64,000 nucleotides of DNA from Variovorax gracilis (GTDB taxonomy: Bacteria; Pseudomonadota; Gammaproteobacteria; Burkholderiales; Burkholderiaceae_C), in NCBI RefSeq assembly GCF_030317115.1, contig NZ_JASZYF010000001.1, forward strand, positions 310,001 through 374,000, written 5' to 3'. The translations under genes and the position numbers were made by a program. Positions 17,768 through 26,809 of the stretch are shown one piece after another; the first letter of the stretch is position 1, and the number at the start of each line of letters is the position of its first letter. A model generated the notes under the pieces. It had not been told where the DNA came from. It made no database searches and saw nothing but the letters and a program-made list of their open reading frames with translations.

Positions 17768-19059
17768 GGCGCTTCTCCTCGAGCAGTGGGAGCATCGTCC
17801 AAGGAGGAACGCCGCTCCTGCATGCGCCCCAGCGCTGCCGACAGCACGAGCCATGCGAAGACGACCGGGACGGCGCACAGCGCGATGGCGCCAACCTTGA
17901 GTCCTGCGGCGTGCAGCACGTCGTAGACCCAGCCATAGAGCGCGTCGGAGCCCCGGTAGACGACGACATCGATCAGGTTCTTCGCCTTGTATTTCTCCTC
18001 TCGGCCCACGACGGTGAAGAAGACCTGCCGCGCCGGGTTGGCGATGGCGAAGTTCATCCACCGCTGGGCGACCTGGAACACGACGATCACCGCCAGGCTT
18101 GGCGTCATGGCCAGCACGAGAAAGCCGACCACGTACACCGCTGGCAGCGCACCCGCCGCCAAGCCGGTGCCGAAGCGCTGGAGGAACCGGCCGGTAGCAA
18201 ACACCTGCGTCGCCAGTGTGAGCAGCCCCACGGCCAGGTCGATGCTCGCGAAGACCCGCGTTTGCGCACCGGCGCCCTGCACGGTGGCCGACACCACGTT
18301 CGCCTGCGCGAAGTAGAGCATCGTCGCGCCAAAGGACAGCAGGCTCACCCATGCGGCGACGCCGAGCAGGTACGGTGAGCGAAGCACACCCCACAAGCCG
18401 GCGAAGGCGCTGCCGCCCACGCGCAATTCGTCTTGCCGGCGGGCCGAATTCACGCCCGCGCTGCACTCCAGCCGATGCGCGCAGAACACCGCGAGTTCCA
18501 GGAACACGATGGCCGCGATCAGCAGGTTATGCGGCCCGAGCGGCACCGAGAGCGCGATGGTGATCGTGGGCCCCAGCAGCGCGCCCGCCGTCCCGCCCGC
18601 GCCGATGAAGCCGAACAGGCGCTTGCCCTGCTCGCTCGTGAAGAGGTCGGCCATGAACGACCAGAACACCGCGACCGCGAACAGGTTGAAGACACTGACC
18701 CACACGAAGAACACGCGCGCCACGATCACCGGCTCGATGCCGAGCGCCAGCAGCACCCAGAACACCGCGAGGTTGATGACGAAGAAGTGGTAGACGATGG
18801 GAATGAACCTGGCGCGCGGCAGCCGCGCCACGAGCATGCCGTAGAGGGGCTGCGCGACCAGCAGCGTCACGAAGGTCGCGGTGAAGAGCCACGGCAGCGC
18901 CCGCGTGCCGCCCGCGATGCCCATCTGGTCGCGCAGCGGGCGCAGCACGTAGTAGCCTGCCAGGAGCGCGAAGAAGTACCCGAAGGACCAGAGCGCCGCC
19001 GCCAGTTCCTGCGGCGTCGCGGGAACCGCCCGCCGCAACCAGCGCTCGGCCGCCGTCAT
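17764..19059 (-). CDS. nucleotide-transporter-like (Npt1/TLC-type) MFS-fold permease
   Basis: A 431-residue permease with about twelve helices. The stretch FFVWVSVFNLFAVAVFWSF followed by MADLFTSEQGKRLFGFIGAGGTAG is typical of bacterial relatives of the ATP/ADP translocases (NTP/NDP exchange family). In free-living bacteria these relatives are common and have no proven substrate, so nucleotide exchange should not be assumed. A frame extension to 19830 exists but runs through the neighbouring gene; the start at 19059 sits in ATGA overlap with the stop of the upstream reductase-like gene. All three genes are thus translationally linked. Confidence 0.8.
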   Translation of the reverse strand: MTAAERWLRRAVPATPQELAAALWSFGYFFALLAGYYVLRPLRDQMGIAGGTRALPWLFTATFVTLLVAQPLYGMLVARLPRARFIPIVYHFFVINLAVFWVLLALGIEPVIVARVFFVWVSVFNLFAVAVFWSFMADLFTSEQGKRLFGFIGAGGTAGALLGPTITIALSVPLGPHNLLIAAIVFLELAVFCAHRLECSAGVNSARRQDELRVGGSAFAGLWGVLRSPYLLGVAAWVSLLSFGATMLYFAQANVVSATVQGAGAQTRVFASIDLAVGLLTLATQVFATGRFLQRFGTGLAAGALPAVYVVGFLVLAMTPSLAVIVVFQVAQRWMNFAIANPARQVFFTVVGREEKYKAKNLIDVVVYRGSDALYGWVYDVLHAAGLKVGAIALCAVPVVFAWLVLSAALGRMQERRSSLDDAPTARGEAP

Positions 19060-19799
19060 GGCGCCAGCGAAAGCTTCTGCCTGAGCTCTGCGGCGCTCAC
19101 CGACTGGCCGTAGCCCGGCCCGCCTCGCTGGAATCGCCGTGCGTCGGCCAGCTTGCCGACCACCACGGGATCGAACCCTGCATCGCGCACGAGCTCCGCC
19201 GCGACCTTGACGGCATCGGGGTCGTCGCCGGCGATGGGAATTGCGAGTCTCGGCGCAGGCCGGTTCGCTTCGCGCGCGAAGATCGCGTACGACATGGTGT
19301 TGAAGGCCCGCACCAGCCGCGCACCTGCCAGGTATTTCTGCGAGACGACGCCGACGCCTTCCTGCTCGACCTCGTCGGCCACGCTGCCGTCGCGCGATGC
19401 CACGGCGTTGCAGGCATCGAGCAGAACCTTGCCCTTGAGCGCGCTGCCGAAATCCCTGCCGATCTGCGGCAGTGCACCATAGGGCACCGCAATGAAGAGC
19501 GCGTCGCCGAAAGCGATGGCCTGCGCCACGGTGCCGGCGCTCGCCAGCGGCCCCAGCCCCGCAACCATGTCCTTGAGTTCCTCGGGGTGGCGCGACGAGA
19601 ACATCACCGGATGGCCGGCCTTGACCCACAGCCCGCCGATCGTGCCGCCGATGCGGCCGGCGCCGATCACGCCGATGCGCGAACCGGCAGGCGCCTGCGC
19701 CAGCGCGCGATCCGGCTTGAGCGCTGCGAGAACGCCCCATGCGCCACTCGCCAGGAGCAAGCTGCGGCGGGTGCGGGCGAGGGATGGATGTTGCGGCAT
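19056..19799 (-). CDS. Tat-exported NADPH-dependent F420 reductase-like protein
   Basis: A 247-residue protein with a twin-arginine leader (RTRRSLLLASG at residues 8-18) and then a Rossmann domain starting GVIGAGRIGGTIG near 42. The fold and the motif SSRHPEEL near 66 match the NADP oxidoreductase, coenzyme F420-dependent family; Burkholderiales do not generally make F420, so another pyridine-nucleotide reaction is more likely. Export of a Rossmann enzyme by Tat implies that it is folded with its cofactor before secretion. First gene of an overlapping three-gene unit with a permease and a periplasmic phosphatase. Confidence 0.82.
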   Translation of the reverse strand: MPQHPSLARTRRSLLLASGAWGVLAALKPDRALAQAPAGSRIGVIGAGRIGGTIGGLWVKAGHPVMFSSRHPEELKDMVAGLGPLASAGTVAQAIAFGDALFIAVPYGALPQIGRDFGSALKGKVLLDACNAVASRDGSVADEVEQEGVGVVSQKYLAGARLVRAFNTMSYAIFAREANRPAPRLAIPIAGDDPDAVKVAAELVRDAGFDPVVVGKLADARRFQRGGPGYGQSVSAAELRQKLSLAP

Positions 19800-19875
19800 C
19801 GAAACCTCCTGCGGTCGGCGAAACGGGCAATCATCTGCCCGCACCTTTCCCCGCGCAAGCACCGGCCGGCAGCGC

Positions 19876-20856
19876 TCAAAGCTTGATACCGGCGCCCTTC
19901 ACCGTCGGGGCGAGAACGCCCACCTGCTCCTTCACGATGCTCTCGAAGCGCGCCGTGCTTTCCGGCTTGGCGACGATGCCCAGCTCGATCAGCTTCTTCT
20001 GCACCTCCGGCATGACGAGCGCCTCGTTGCATGCAGCGTTGAGCTTCACCACCATGTCCGGCGGCAGCCTGGCCGGGCCGCTGAGGCCGAAGAAGTTCTC
20101 CAGCACCAGCTTGGGCTGGCCCACTTCGACGATGGTCGGCACCTCCGGCATGAGCGGCGAACGCGTGGATCCCGTCACGGCGAGCGGCACGAGTTGGCCG
20201 CTCTTGAAGAAAGGCACGTAAGCCGTGATGACGTCGATGCCAACGGGGATCACGTTGGCGATCAGGTCGGTCGTCATCGGTGCGCCGCCGCGGTATGGCA
20301 CGTGCACGAGGTTGGCGCCGGTCACCTTGCGGATCAGCTCGCCGTGGATGTGGCCGATCGATCCGGGTCCACCGGAACCGAAGTCCAGCCGGCCGTCCTT
20401 GCGGGCCCGCGCGTCCAGCTCGGCATACGTGGTGATACCCGAGGGCTTGCTCGCCATGATCACCAGCGGTGCCGAGCCCAGGGAGGCGATATGCGTGAAG
20501 GCCGTCACCGGGTCGTAGGGCTGCTTCTCGAGCGTGAACGGGCCCAGCGCGATCGGCGTGGTGTTCGACAGCATGAAGGTGTAGCCATCCGGCGGCGCCG
20601 CAGCCACCAGAGCGCCGCCGATGGTGCCGCCCGCACCCGGCTTGTTGTCGACCACGACCGCCTGACCGAGCTTCCTGGTCAGTTGCTCGCCCATCACGCG
20701 GGCGAGGATGTCGCTCGATCCGCCCGCAGGAAAGGTCACGATGATCTTGATCGGCTTGTCCGGCCACTGGGCAAAGGCCGGCAAGGCGAGCGCGGCGCCG
20801 CCGGCGGCCAGCAACTGGAGCGCGCCGCGGCGCGTGGGGTGGTAGGTGGTGGTCAT
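19876..20856 (-). CDS. Bug-family periplasmic solute-binding receptor (TctC-like)
   Basis: A 326-residue extracytoplasmic receptor of the Bug/TctC family, which is greatly expanded in Burkholderiales. Residues 1-29 form a signal peptide (RRGALQLLAAGGAALALPAFA). The mature N-terminus has WPDKPIKIIVTFPAGGSSD, the usual start of the family, and the ligand-loop stretch VDNKPGAGGTIGG follows near residue 70. These proteins bind small carboxylates for tripartite tricarboxylate transporters. No TctA or TctB gene is present nearby, so it is an orphan receptor. It is divergent from a LysR gene that probably controls it. Confidence 0.92.
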   Translation of the reverse strand: MTTTYHPTRRGALQLLAAGGAALALPAFAQWPDKPIKIIVTFPAGGSSDILARVMGEQLTRKLGQAVVVDNKPGAGGTIGGALVAAAPPDGYTFMLSNTTPIALGPFTLEKQPYDPVTAFTHIASLGSAPLVIMASKPSGITTYAELDARARKDGRLDFGSGGPGSIGHIHGELIRKVTGANLVHVPYRGGAPMTTDLIANVIPVGIDVITAYVPFFKSGQLVPLAVTGSTRSPLMPEVPTIVEVGQPKLVLENFFGLSGPARLPPDMVVKLNAACNEALVMPEVQKKLIELGIVAKPESTARFESIVKEQVGVLAPTVKGAGIKL

Positions 20857-20961
20857 GGTGTCCTGCAGCAAAAGGGATGCCCGAACTTTAGGAACGCCAA
20901 CATGGCACGCCAATCGCTAGTCCGCAATCAGCGGCATAGCAAAGCTCTGCCCCGGAGCCCG

Positions 20962-20978
20962 CCGGCGACTGTCGCCGG
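20962..20978. promoter_or_regulatory. perfect palindrome in the Bug/LysR intergenic region
   Basis: CCGGCGA-CTG-TCGCCGG is a perfect 7-bp inverted repeat 36 bases before the LysR start. It could be a hairpin in the LysR leader or a regulator site. No T-N11-A LysR box was identified with certainty. Confidence 0.25.
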
Positions 20979-21013
20979 TGCGCCGAGGCACCAAAGCTGT
21001 GCAGCGACCGCCC

Positions 21014-21988
21014 ATGTCACGCTCCAACGACCCATTCGACACCTATTTGCTGCGCGTGTTCAACATGCTGATGAGCGAACGCAGCGTCTCGCGGGCGGCC
21101 ACGCGCCTGAACCAGTCGCAACCTGCGGTCAGCGCCGCCTTGAAGCGATTGCGGGATATCTTCGACGACCCGCTGCTCATCAAGGACAAGCAACGCATGG
21201 TGCCGACCGAGCGCGCGCTGCAGCTCGAAGCGTCGGTGCGCACCGTGCTCGGCGAAATCGACGGGCTGCTGTCGCCGGGGGACGTCTTCATCCCCGCGAC
21301 CACCCGGCAGACTTTTCGCATCGGAACGCCCGACTACCTCGCGCCGCCGCTGATGGCTGCCGTTGTCCACTACTTGCGCACGACGGCACCGGGCGCGCGG
21401 ATGCTGATGCAGGCGCTCGGCCCGGACTACGACTTCGACGCCGCTCTCGCCGAAGGCGAACTCGACGTGGTGATCGGCAACTGGCCGCAGCCGCCCGAGC
21501 ACCTGCGCACCACCTTGCTGCTGGAAGACGAGGTCGTCTGCCTGGTCGACCGTGACCATCCGGGCGCCAACGGCCTGAGGGTCGCCGACTACCTGGCAGG
21601 CAACCACGTCGTGCCCCAGCTCTACAGCACGCTGCAGCGCGGCGTGGTCGAAACCCACCTGGCGGCCCAGCGCCTGGCGCGCACGCCGACGGTGACCGTG
21701 CCCTACTTCTCGATGGCACCGCACCTGCTGCCGGGCACCGACCTGATCTTCACGACCAGCCGGCATTTCGCGCAGCATTTCGCGGCGATGCTGCCGCTGG
21801 CCGTCGTGCCGTCGCCGATCGACTTCCCTCCGATGCGCTTCTACCAGCTCTGGCATGGTCGCAACCAGCAGGCGCCGGGGCACATCTGGTTCCGTTCGCT
21901 GCTGTCGGCGGTGATGCGCACGGCGGGGGCGACCCGCCATCTGCGGGTGTCGGCGCCGGCTTTGCAGGAGTTGCGCCAGTTCGCCTGA
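21014..21988 (+). CDS. LysR family transcriptional regulator
   Basis: A 324-residue LysR-type regulator. The helix-turn-helix occupies about residues 20-60 (SVSRAATRLNQSQPAVSAALKR), followed by the DPLLIK element typical of the family. The C-terminal part is a periplasmic-binding-protein-like effector domain. It is divergent from the Bug receptor gene by 157 bases, the usual arrangement of a regulator and its target. The effector is likely a small organic acid or aromatic compound, which is inference from the family and the neighbour. Confidence 0.93.
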   Translation: MSRSNDPFDTYLLRVFNMLMSERSVSRAATRLNQSQPAVSAALKRLRDIFDDPLLIKDKQRMVPTERALQLEASVRTVLGEIDGLLSPGDVFIPATTRQTFRIGTPDYLAPPLMAAVVHYLRTTAPGARMLMQALGPDYDFDAALAEGELDVVIGNWPQPPEHLRTTLLLEDEVVCLVDRDHPGANGLRVADYLAGNHVVPQLYSTLQRGVVETHLAAQRLARTPTVTVPYFSMAPHLLPGTDLIFTTSRHFAQHFAAMLPLAVVPSPIDFPPMRFYQLWHGRNQQAPGHIWFRSLLSAVMRTAGATRHLRVSAPALQELRQFA

Positions 21989-22061
21989 CGACCACGGGTG
22001 GCGTGCGCCGCCAAGGGCTTTTGAATCACAATGCCGGTCTCCCACGCCCGGCTTTTGCCCC

Positions 22062-22586
22062 ATGCCCGAGGTCCCACCCCGCCCGCTGCTGAAACCCGAG
22101 CACATCGCGATGATCGACAAAGGCGTGTCGACCATCGTCTCGTCGCGCAATGCGGCGCTGCGGCCCAGCCTGATGCGTGCGATGGGCGCGAGCATCTCGC
22201 CGGACGGCACCGAGATCACGGTCTTCCTCGCGCGCGGCCAGGCGCGCCAGCTCCTGCAGGACATCGCCGCGACGGGCAACGTGGCCGTGGTGTTCAGCGA
22301 GCCGCTGAGCCACCGCACCGTGCAGGTCAAGGCGCGAACCGCTGAACTGCGCACGGCCGACGAAGGGGATCTGCCGGTGCTGCGCCGCTACCTGGCGTCG
22401 ATGGAATACGAACTCGGCCTCGTCGGCTGCGACGTGCCCTTCGTGCGAACGATCCTCTCGTTCCGGCTCGCCGAGCTGGTGGCGGTGCGCCTCCACCCTG
22501 ACGAGGCCTTCGACCAGACGCCCGGGCCCAAGGCCGGCAGCGCGCTGCCCGGGTCGACCGCATCGCCTGCATCGGCGCCCCTATGA
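22062..22586 (+). CDS. pyridoxamine 5'-phosphate oxidase-like FMN-binding protein
   Basis: A 174-residue split-barrel flavin- or heme-binding protein of the PNPOx-like superfamily. The region STIVSSRNAALRPSLMRAMG near residues 17-36 is the first barrel strand pair, and the pattern GNVAVVFSEPLSHRTVQVKA near 70-90 also fits. It lacks the residues of true PdxH, so vitamin B6 metabolism is unlikely. Its stop codon overlaps the next start (ATGA), and the next protein begins with the same fold, so the pair likely works together, perhaps in redox or heme sensing. Confidence 0.75.
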   Translation: MPEVPPRPLLKPEHIAMIDKGVSTIVSSRNAALRPSLMRAMGASISPDGTEITVFLARGQARQLLQDIAATGNVAVVFSEPLSHRTVQVKARTAELRTADEGDLPVLRRYLASMEYELGLVGCDVPFVRTILSFRLAELVAVRLHPDEAFDQTPGPKAGSALPGSTASPASAPL

Positions 22587-23944
22587 CCCCTGCGTCCCCG
22601 CCTCTCTCGCTGCACGCGATCCGCGCCTGCTTCGAAGGCGCGATCCCGGCCATCATGTCCACCTGCTCGGAGGATGGAACGCCGAACGTCGCCTACATCT
22701 CGCAGGTCAACTACGTGGACGAACGTCACGTGGCGCTGTCGTTCCAGTTCTTCAACAAGACCCGGCAGAACATCCTTGCCAATCCCTACAGCAGCGTGCT
22801 GCTGATCGATCCGGCCAGCGCCGGCTACTACCGGCTGCACCTGCGCTATTTGCGCACGGAGACCAGCGGCCCGCTGTTCGAAAGCATGAAGGCGCAGCTG
22901 GCCGGCATCGCCTCGTACTCGGGCATGGCCGCCGTGTTCCGGCTGCTGGGCTCCGATGTGTACGAAGTAGAGGCCATCGAGAGCGTGGAAGGTGATCGCC
23001 TGCCGCCGCAGCCGCCCCGATTCGGCCTGCTGGCCGGCGTGCGGCGTTCGGCCGAACGCCTCGCCGCCTGCGGGGCGACGGACGAGCTGCTGCAGACCGT
23101 ACTGGCGGTGCTGAACGACCACCTGGACGTGCGCCACGCCATGGTGCTGATGCTGGACTCCGCCACGAAGCGCCTCTACACGGTGGCAAGTTGCGGGTAT
23201 GCGACATCCGGCGTCGGATCGGAGATTGAAATCGGACACGGCGTGATCGGCGTGGCCGCGCGGGAGCGCACGCCTGTGCGCATCAGTCACATGACGAATG
23301 CGGCAAGCTACAGCCACGCCGTGCGCAGCAGCATGCGAGAGACCGAGCCCGGACTCGTGCTCGATACCGAGATCTGCTTTCCGGGGCTGCCCGAGCCGCA
23401 CAGCCAACTCGCCGTGCCCATCGTTTCAAGCGGCCGGCTGCTGGGAGCGCTCTTCGTCGAGAGCCCGCAGGACATGCGCTTCGGCTTCGAGGACGAAGAC
23501 GCGCTGGTTGCCATCGCCGGGCACCTGGGCGCGGCGCTGGAGTTGCTTCGCACCGCGGACGAACCTTCGGCGCCTGCTGAGGAGGCCCGCCCGGCCCATG
23601 TGCCGTCGACCACCGGCGCGCCGGTGCCCGTGCGCCACTACCTCGCGAACAACAGTGTCTTCATCGGCGACAGCTACCTGATCAAGGGCGTGGCGGGCGC
23701 CATCCTCGGCAAGCTGCTGCGCGAGTTCTCGGAACAGGGCCGCAGCGAGTTCACCAATCGCGAACTTCGGCTCGACCCCGCCATACGGTTGCCGGATCTC
23801 TCGGACAACCTTGAGGCAAGACTGGTGCTGTTGCAGCGCCGGCTGTTGGAGAACTGCCCGCATATCCGTATCGAGAAGACCGGCCGTGGCCGCTTCCGGC
23901 TGCGGATGGAACGGCCGGTCGCGCTGACCGAGATCGCAAGCTAG
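22583..23944 (+). CDS. PNPOx-like / GAF / C-terminal winged-helix-like fusion protein
   Basis: A 453-residue three-part protein. Residues about 10-150 are a pyridoxamine-phosphate-oxidase-like split barrel (PAIMSTCSEDGTPNVAYIS). Residues about 175-325 form a GAF domain (ending AVPIVSSGRLLGALFVES and DEDALVAIAGHLGAAL). After a Pro/Ala linker, residues about 350-445 make a compact basic domain (FTNRELRLD, RLVLLQRRLLENCP) that looks like a winged helix. The layout suggests a flavin or small-ligand sensor with a regulatory output. It is translationally coupled to another split-barrel protein. The function is not known. Confidence 0.75.
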   Translation: MTPASPPLSLHAIRACFEGAIPAIMSTCSEDGTPNVAYISQVNYVDERHVALSFQFFNKTRQNILANPYSSVLLIDPASAGYYRLHLRYLRTETSGPLFESMKAQLAGIASYSGMAAVFRLLGSDVYEVEAIESVEGDRLPPQPPRFGLLAGVRRSAERLAACGATDELLQTVLAVLNDHLDVRHAMVLMLDSATKRLYTVASCGYATSGVGSEIEIGHGVIGVAARERTPVRISHMTNAASYSHAVRSSMRETEPGLVLDTEICFPGLPEPHSQLAVPIVSSGRLLGALFVESPQDMRFGFEDEDALVAIAGHLGAALELLRTADEPSAPAEEARPAHVPSTTGAPVPVRHYLANNSVFIGDSYLIKGVAGAILGKLLREFSEQGRSEFTNRELRLDPAIRLPDLSDNLEARLVLLQRRLLENCPHIRIEKTGRGRFRLRMERPVALTEIAS

Positions 23945-23948
23945 CGGT

Positions 23949-24683
23949 TCATGCCCGCACGACACCCGGCGCGGCGGGCAGCTTGAGGCTCGCGCTGAGC
24001 TTGGCCCATTCGCGTTCGCTCAGGTGGGGACGCACCACGTCGAGCGCAGCAGCGAACGCCGGCGCGGGCGCATGGGCCTGCATGTCGCCCAGCATCGCGG
24101 CGCGCTCGGCAGGATTCATGAAAGGCACCATCCAGCGCACGACGAACATCATCTCGTGCGGCGGGATGGAAGCGACCAGCGCGTTGTGGATCTCGATGAG
24201 TTCGGCGTCGGTGTAGCGCGCCCAGAGCACCGCGTTGTGCGCCGTCTCCTCGACGTGCATGTGCTCGAAGTTGTGCGCAATGAAGAGCGAGAGCGCCCGG
24301 TACAGCGCGAGCGCGCCGGCCGCACGCGCCTCTTCGCCGCATTGCAGCAGCGCCGTGGTCTGGTTCGCCAGCGCTGCAATCGCTTCTGCATGCTCCGCAT
24401 GCTCATGCGCGATCTGGCCGCTGGCACCGGGCGCACGGGCCTCCATGGCGGTGTGCACGAATTCGTTTTCATGTTGCAGGTGCGAGCGGCAGAACTCCAG
24501 CAGTTCCAACACGCGCTGCGTAACCTGGGCGAGTTCCAGCGAATCGTCCACGTCCATTCGGCCGAGTGCGAGCAGGCTGTCTGCCATGAGTGCGCGCAGC
24601 GCCTTGTGGATGCCGGCGTACATGTCGATGCGGGGTCCCGCGGCCTCCGCAACCTGGCGCATTTCGCGCTGATCGATGTTCAT
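23949..24683 (-). CDS. hemerythrin-like domain protein
   Basis: A 244-residue all-helical protein with the histidine and acidic residues of a hemerythrin domain: IHKALR near residue 25, HLQHENEFVH near 68-77, HEHAEH near 93 and HNFEHMHVEE near 136-145. These can hold a di-iron centre that binds oxygen, nitric oxide or iron. The protein is longer than the 120-140 residues of minimal hemerythrins; the second half (about 165-244) has no recognised domain. It is convergent with the PNPOx/GAF gene, 4 bases apart, so a link between them is weak and positional only. Confidence 0.8.
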   Translation of the reverse strand: MNIDQREMRQVAEAAGPRIDMYAGIHKALRALMADSLLALGRMDVDDSLELAQVTQRVLELLEFCRSHLQHENEFVHTAMEARAPGASGQIAHEHAEHAEAIAALANQTTALLQCGEEARAAGALALYRALSLFIAHNFEHMHVEETAHNAVLWARYTDAELIEIHNALVASIPPHEMMFVVRWMVPFMNPAERAAMLGDMQAHAPAPAFAAALDVVRPHLSEREWAKLSASLKLPAAPGVVRA

Positions 24684-24878
24684 TGGGGGTGTCCTTCTTG
24701 GGGTCCAGCGGAAAGCGCACCGTGCACCTCCTGCTGGGAAAGAAGTCTAGGAATCCGTGCCTTGTCGCGCCGCTAAGAATTGCTTAAGCAATCCCTCAAG
24801 GAACCTTAAAAATGCCGGATGGCGGGCCCGGACGCCCGTCACGCTACGATATCGCCTGAATTTTCTGGGGCGATATCC

Positions 24879-25280
24879 ATGTTTGGCTTGTTCAAGTCAA
24901 AGCAGCCGACGCCGGGGCGCGGCTTGTATCTGGTCAATGTGAAGGTGGCACGCGGCTCCAACACCCGCATGCCGAGGTCCCTGGCGGGGGCCTACGTGTC
25001 GGCTTATGTCACGGCGAACAACGACGAAGCGGCGACGACGCTTGCCGTGACCCGGTTGACCGCACAGGGCTATGAGTTCCTGGACACCCAGGGCCCCATT
25101 ACCCGGCTCGACCATCGCCAGTGGTCCGCGCATGTCGCGCAGTCGTGGCCCGAGTTCATCGACGAACTGCCCAAGCAGAATGAGATCGCCGAGGGCCTGC
25201 AAGGCGAGATGGTCTTCTTCGGTCCGTTCGTAGGCTACGAGCGGGCGCAACGGGTCGATCAGCCTGTTGCGCCTCGGTAG
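24879..25280 (+). CDS. hypothetical protein
   Basis: I do not recognise this 133-residue soluble protein. It has no signal peptide or transmembrane segment and reads as an alpha/beta fold, with YVSAYVTANNDEAATTLAV suggesting a strand then a helix. The start at 24879 gives the N-terminus MFGLFKSK; GGGG at 24867-24870 is a possible weak ribosome site. Its end overlaps the convergent glycosyltransferase gene by 22 bases. The 195 bases before it, back to the hemerythrin start, hold no other gene that I can see. Confidence 0.6.
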   Translation: MFGLFKSKQPTPGRGLYLVNVKVARGSNTRMPRSLAGAYVSAYVTANNDEAATTLAVTRLTAQGYEFLDTQGPITRLDHRQWSAHVAQSWPEFIDELPKQNEIAEGLQGEMVFFGPFVGYERAQRVDQPVAPR

Positions 25281-26803
25281 CGCCAGAACTTGTAGCCATG
25301 CAGGTCACGCACTTGCACGTAGTCTTTCAGCAGGAATGCCCTGAGTTCCCCGAACAGTTCCGGCTGTCCGTCGCACTTCGACCTGGACAGGCCGCATGAA
25401 TCGGGCGCTTCGACGATGTACAGCGGCTTGTTGCCCAGCGCGTCCGCCTGGTATTTCGCGTACGTGTCCTTGAACCCGTAGAGCGCCGGGTAGTAGTAGG
25501 TGATGCTCGTCGCGGAGCGCCTGCCGGCAGCGGCCAGCAGCCAGGTTTCCGCGCCGTGGACCAGCACGAGATCGGAAGGCTTGGTGTTGGCCTGCAGATA
25601 GTCGACGAGTTCGCTTGCCGGCGAGCCCGCGACGCCGGTCCCCTGCTTCAACGAGGCCAGCAAGGCGAACGCCGGAGGCGCCAGCGCGACCACGAAGGCA
25701 GGAACCACGAGCACCGCCCATTTCGCGTTCTTCCTCACGCCGGACAGGAAACCGCCCGGGCCGCTCCCCAGGTTGAGCAATCCCACGAGCACCAGGACGA
25801 GCGCCGGGGTCGCGAGCGACGCGTAGTGCAAGTACCCCCTTCCCGAGGCCATCTGCGACAGCAACTCGACGCAGAAGATCGTGAACATGAGCCAATGGAA
25901 GGAGTTCTTCTTTCCCTTGGGAACCTGCGTATTCGACAGGAAGACAGCGCCCCCCATCAGCAGGCAGCCGAGACCCAGGGGTGAAAGGAAAACGGCCTGC
26001 GACAGCGTGTACACGGACACGACCCGTGCCATCAGACTCGCGCCCCGCGAGTACGCAAAATTGAACGACCAGTACTGGTCGACAAAGGCGCTCATCGCGC
26101 CCTTCTGGTAGAGCCAGAACAGGACCGGCAGCGCGATGACGGCGTATGAAACGCCCATCAGGACGATCGACCTCAAGCGATGCCGGGTGCCGAAGACGAC
26201 CAGGTAGAGGGCCAGCAAGCCGAGGCCCATCCCGTTGTTGAGCCGCGTCAGCATCGCGACGGCCATCGCCACGCCGAGCGAGATGCAGAGCCAGTCCAGC
26301 AGACCCAACCTGTTCGATACCGTCTCGTCGCAGAGGTAGACGAAGGCCAGCGAATAGGTCACGAGGATGAAGGGAATCAGCCACGATTCCGTCAGGTTCC
26401 CCAATTCGAAGGTCGCGCAGTAGGTCAGCACGAACAGGGTCGCGGCGAGCAGGACCGCGAAGGTCGGCAGCAGCCTTCTCCAGAGGGACATCGATACCGC
26501 CAGCCCTCCGAACAGAAGCAGCCCTTCGAGGAGGACGGTGCCCTTGACGCTGCCCGTGAGAAGGTATCCCAGCGCATTGACGATGTAGAGCAGCGGGCCC
26601 TTGTGATCCCACGAATCGACGTAGGGTATGCCCCCGCTGTTCATGATCATGCCGGTGTACACGAAGACACCGGAATCCCGCCCGATGGGCAGTGTTCGCA
26701 GCAGGAGCCCATAGGGCACCAGGACGAGGACTGCCGCACCCAGGAGGGTGGCAATGCTCCAGGTCGCTGCAACTCTCTCTGAACTCTGGGGGCGGCAGCT
26801 CAT
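25259..26803 (-). CDS. GT-C membrane glycosyltransferase (ArnT/PMT-like)
   Basis: A 514-residue membrane protein with about eleven to thirteen helices and a C-terminal periplasmic domain of about 100 residues. The first outer loop carries GRDSGVFVYTGMIM and then PYVDSWDHKGPLLY, the acidic motif by which GT39-type enzymes such as ArnT and PMT bind a polyprenyl-phosphate sugar; the Asp in the GRD motif is the likely catalytic residue. It should move a sugar from a lipid carrier to an acceptor on the outer face of the inner membrane. It is the last gene of a four-gene unit that also encodes a polyprenyl-phosphate sugar synthase, its expected donor supplier. Confidence 0.83.
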   Translation of the reverse strand: MSCRPQSSERVAATWSIATLLGAAVLVLVPYGLLLRTLPIGRDSGVFVYTGMIMNSGGIPYVDSWDHKGPLLYIVNALGYLLTGSVKGTVLLEGLLLFGGLAVSMSLWRRLLPTFAVLLAATLFVLTYCATFELGNLTESWLIPFILVTYSLAFVYLCDETVSNRLGLLDWLCISLGVAMAVAMLTRLNNGMGLGLLALYLVVFGTRHRLRSIVLMGVSYAVIALPVLFWLYQKGAMSAFVDQYWSFNFAYSRGASLMARVVSVYTLSQAVFLSPLGLGCLLMGGAVFLSNTQVPKGKKNSFHWLMFTIFCVELLSQMASGRGYLHYASLATPALVLVLVGLLNLGSGPGGFLSGVRKNAKWAVLVVPAFVVALAPPAFALLASLKQGTGVAGSPASELVDYLQANTKPSDLVLVHGAETWLLAAAGRRSATSITYYYPALYGFKDTYAKYQADALGNKPLYIVEAPDSCGLSRSKCDGQPELFGELRAFLLKDYVQVRDLHGYKFWRYRGATG

Positions 26804-26809
26804 GGTGGT

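Noticed and set aside
19060..19830. N-terminal extension of the nucleotide-transporter-like frame
   Set aside because: It overlaps the Tat-exported reductase gene, which has a clear signal and Rossmann motif in another frame.
19876..21988. Bug receptor / LysR pair as a new transport system
   Set aside because: Orphan Bug receptors with a divergent LysR gene are very frequent in Burkholderiales.
25259..25280. 22-base overlap of convergent genes
   Set aside because: Short overlap at the 3' ends of two converging genes is common and carries no special signal here.
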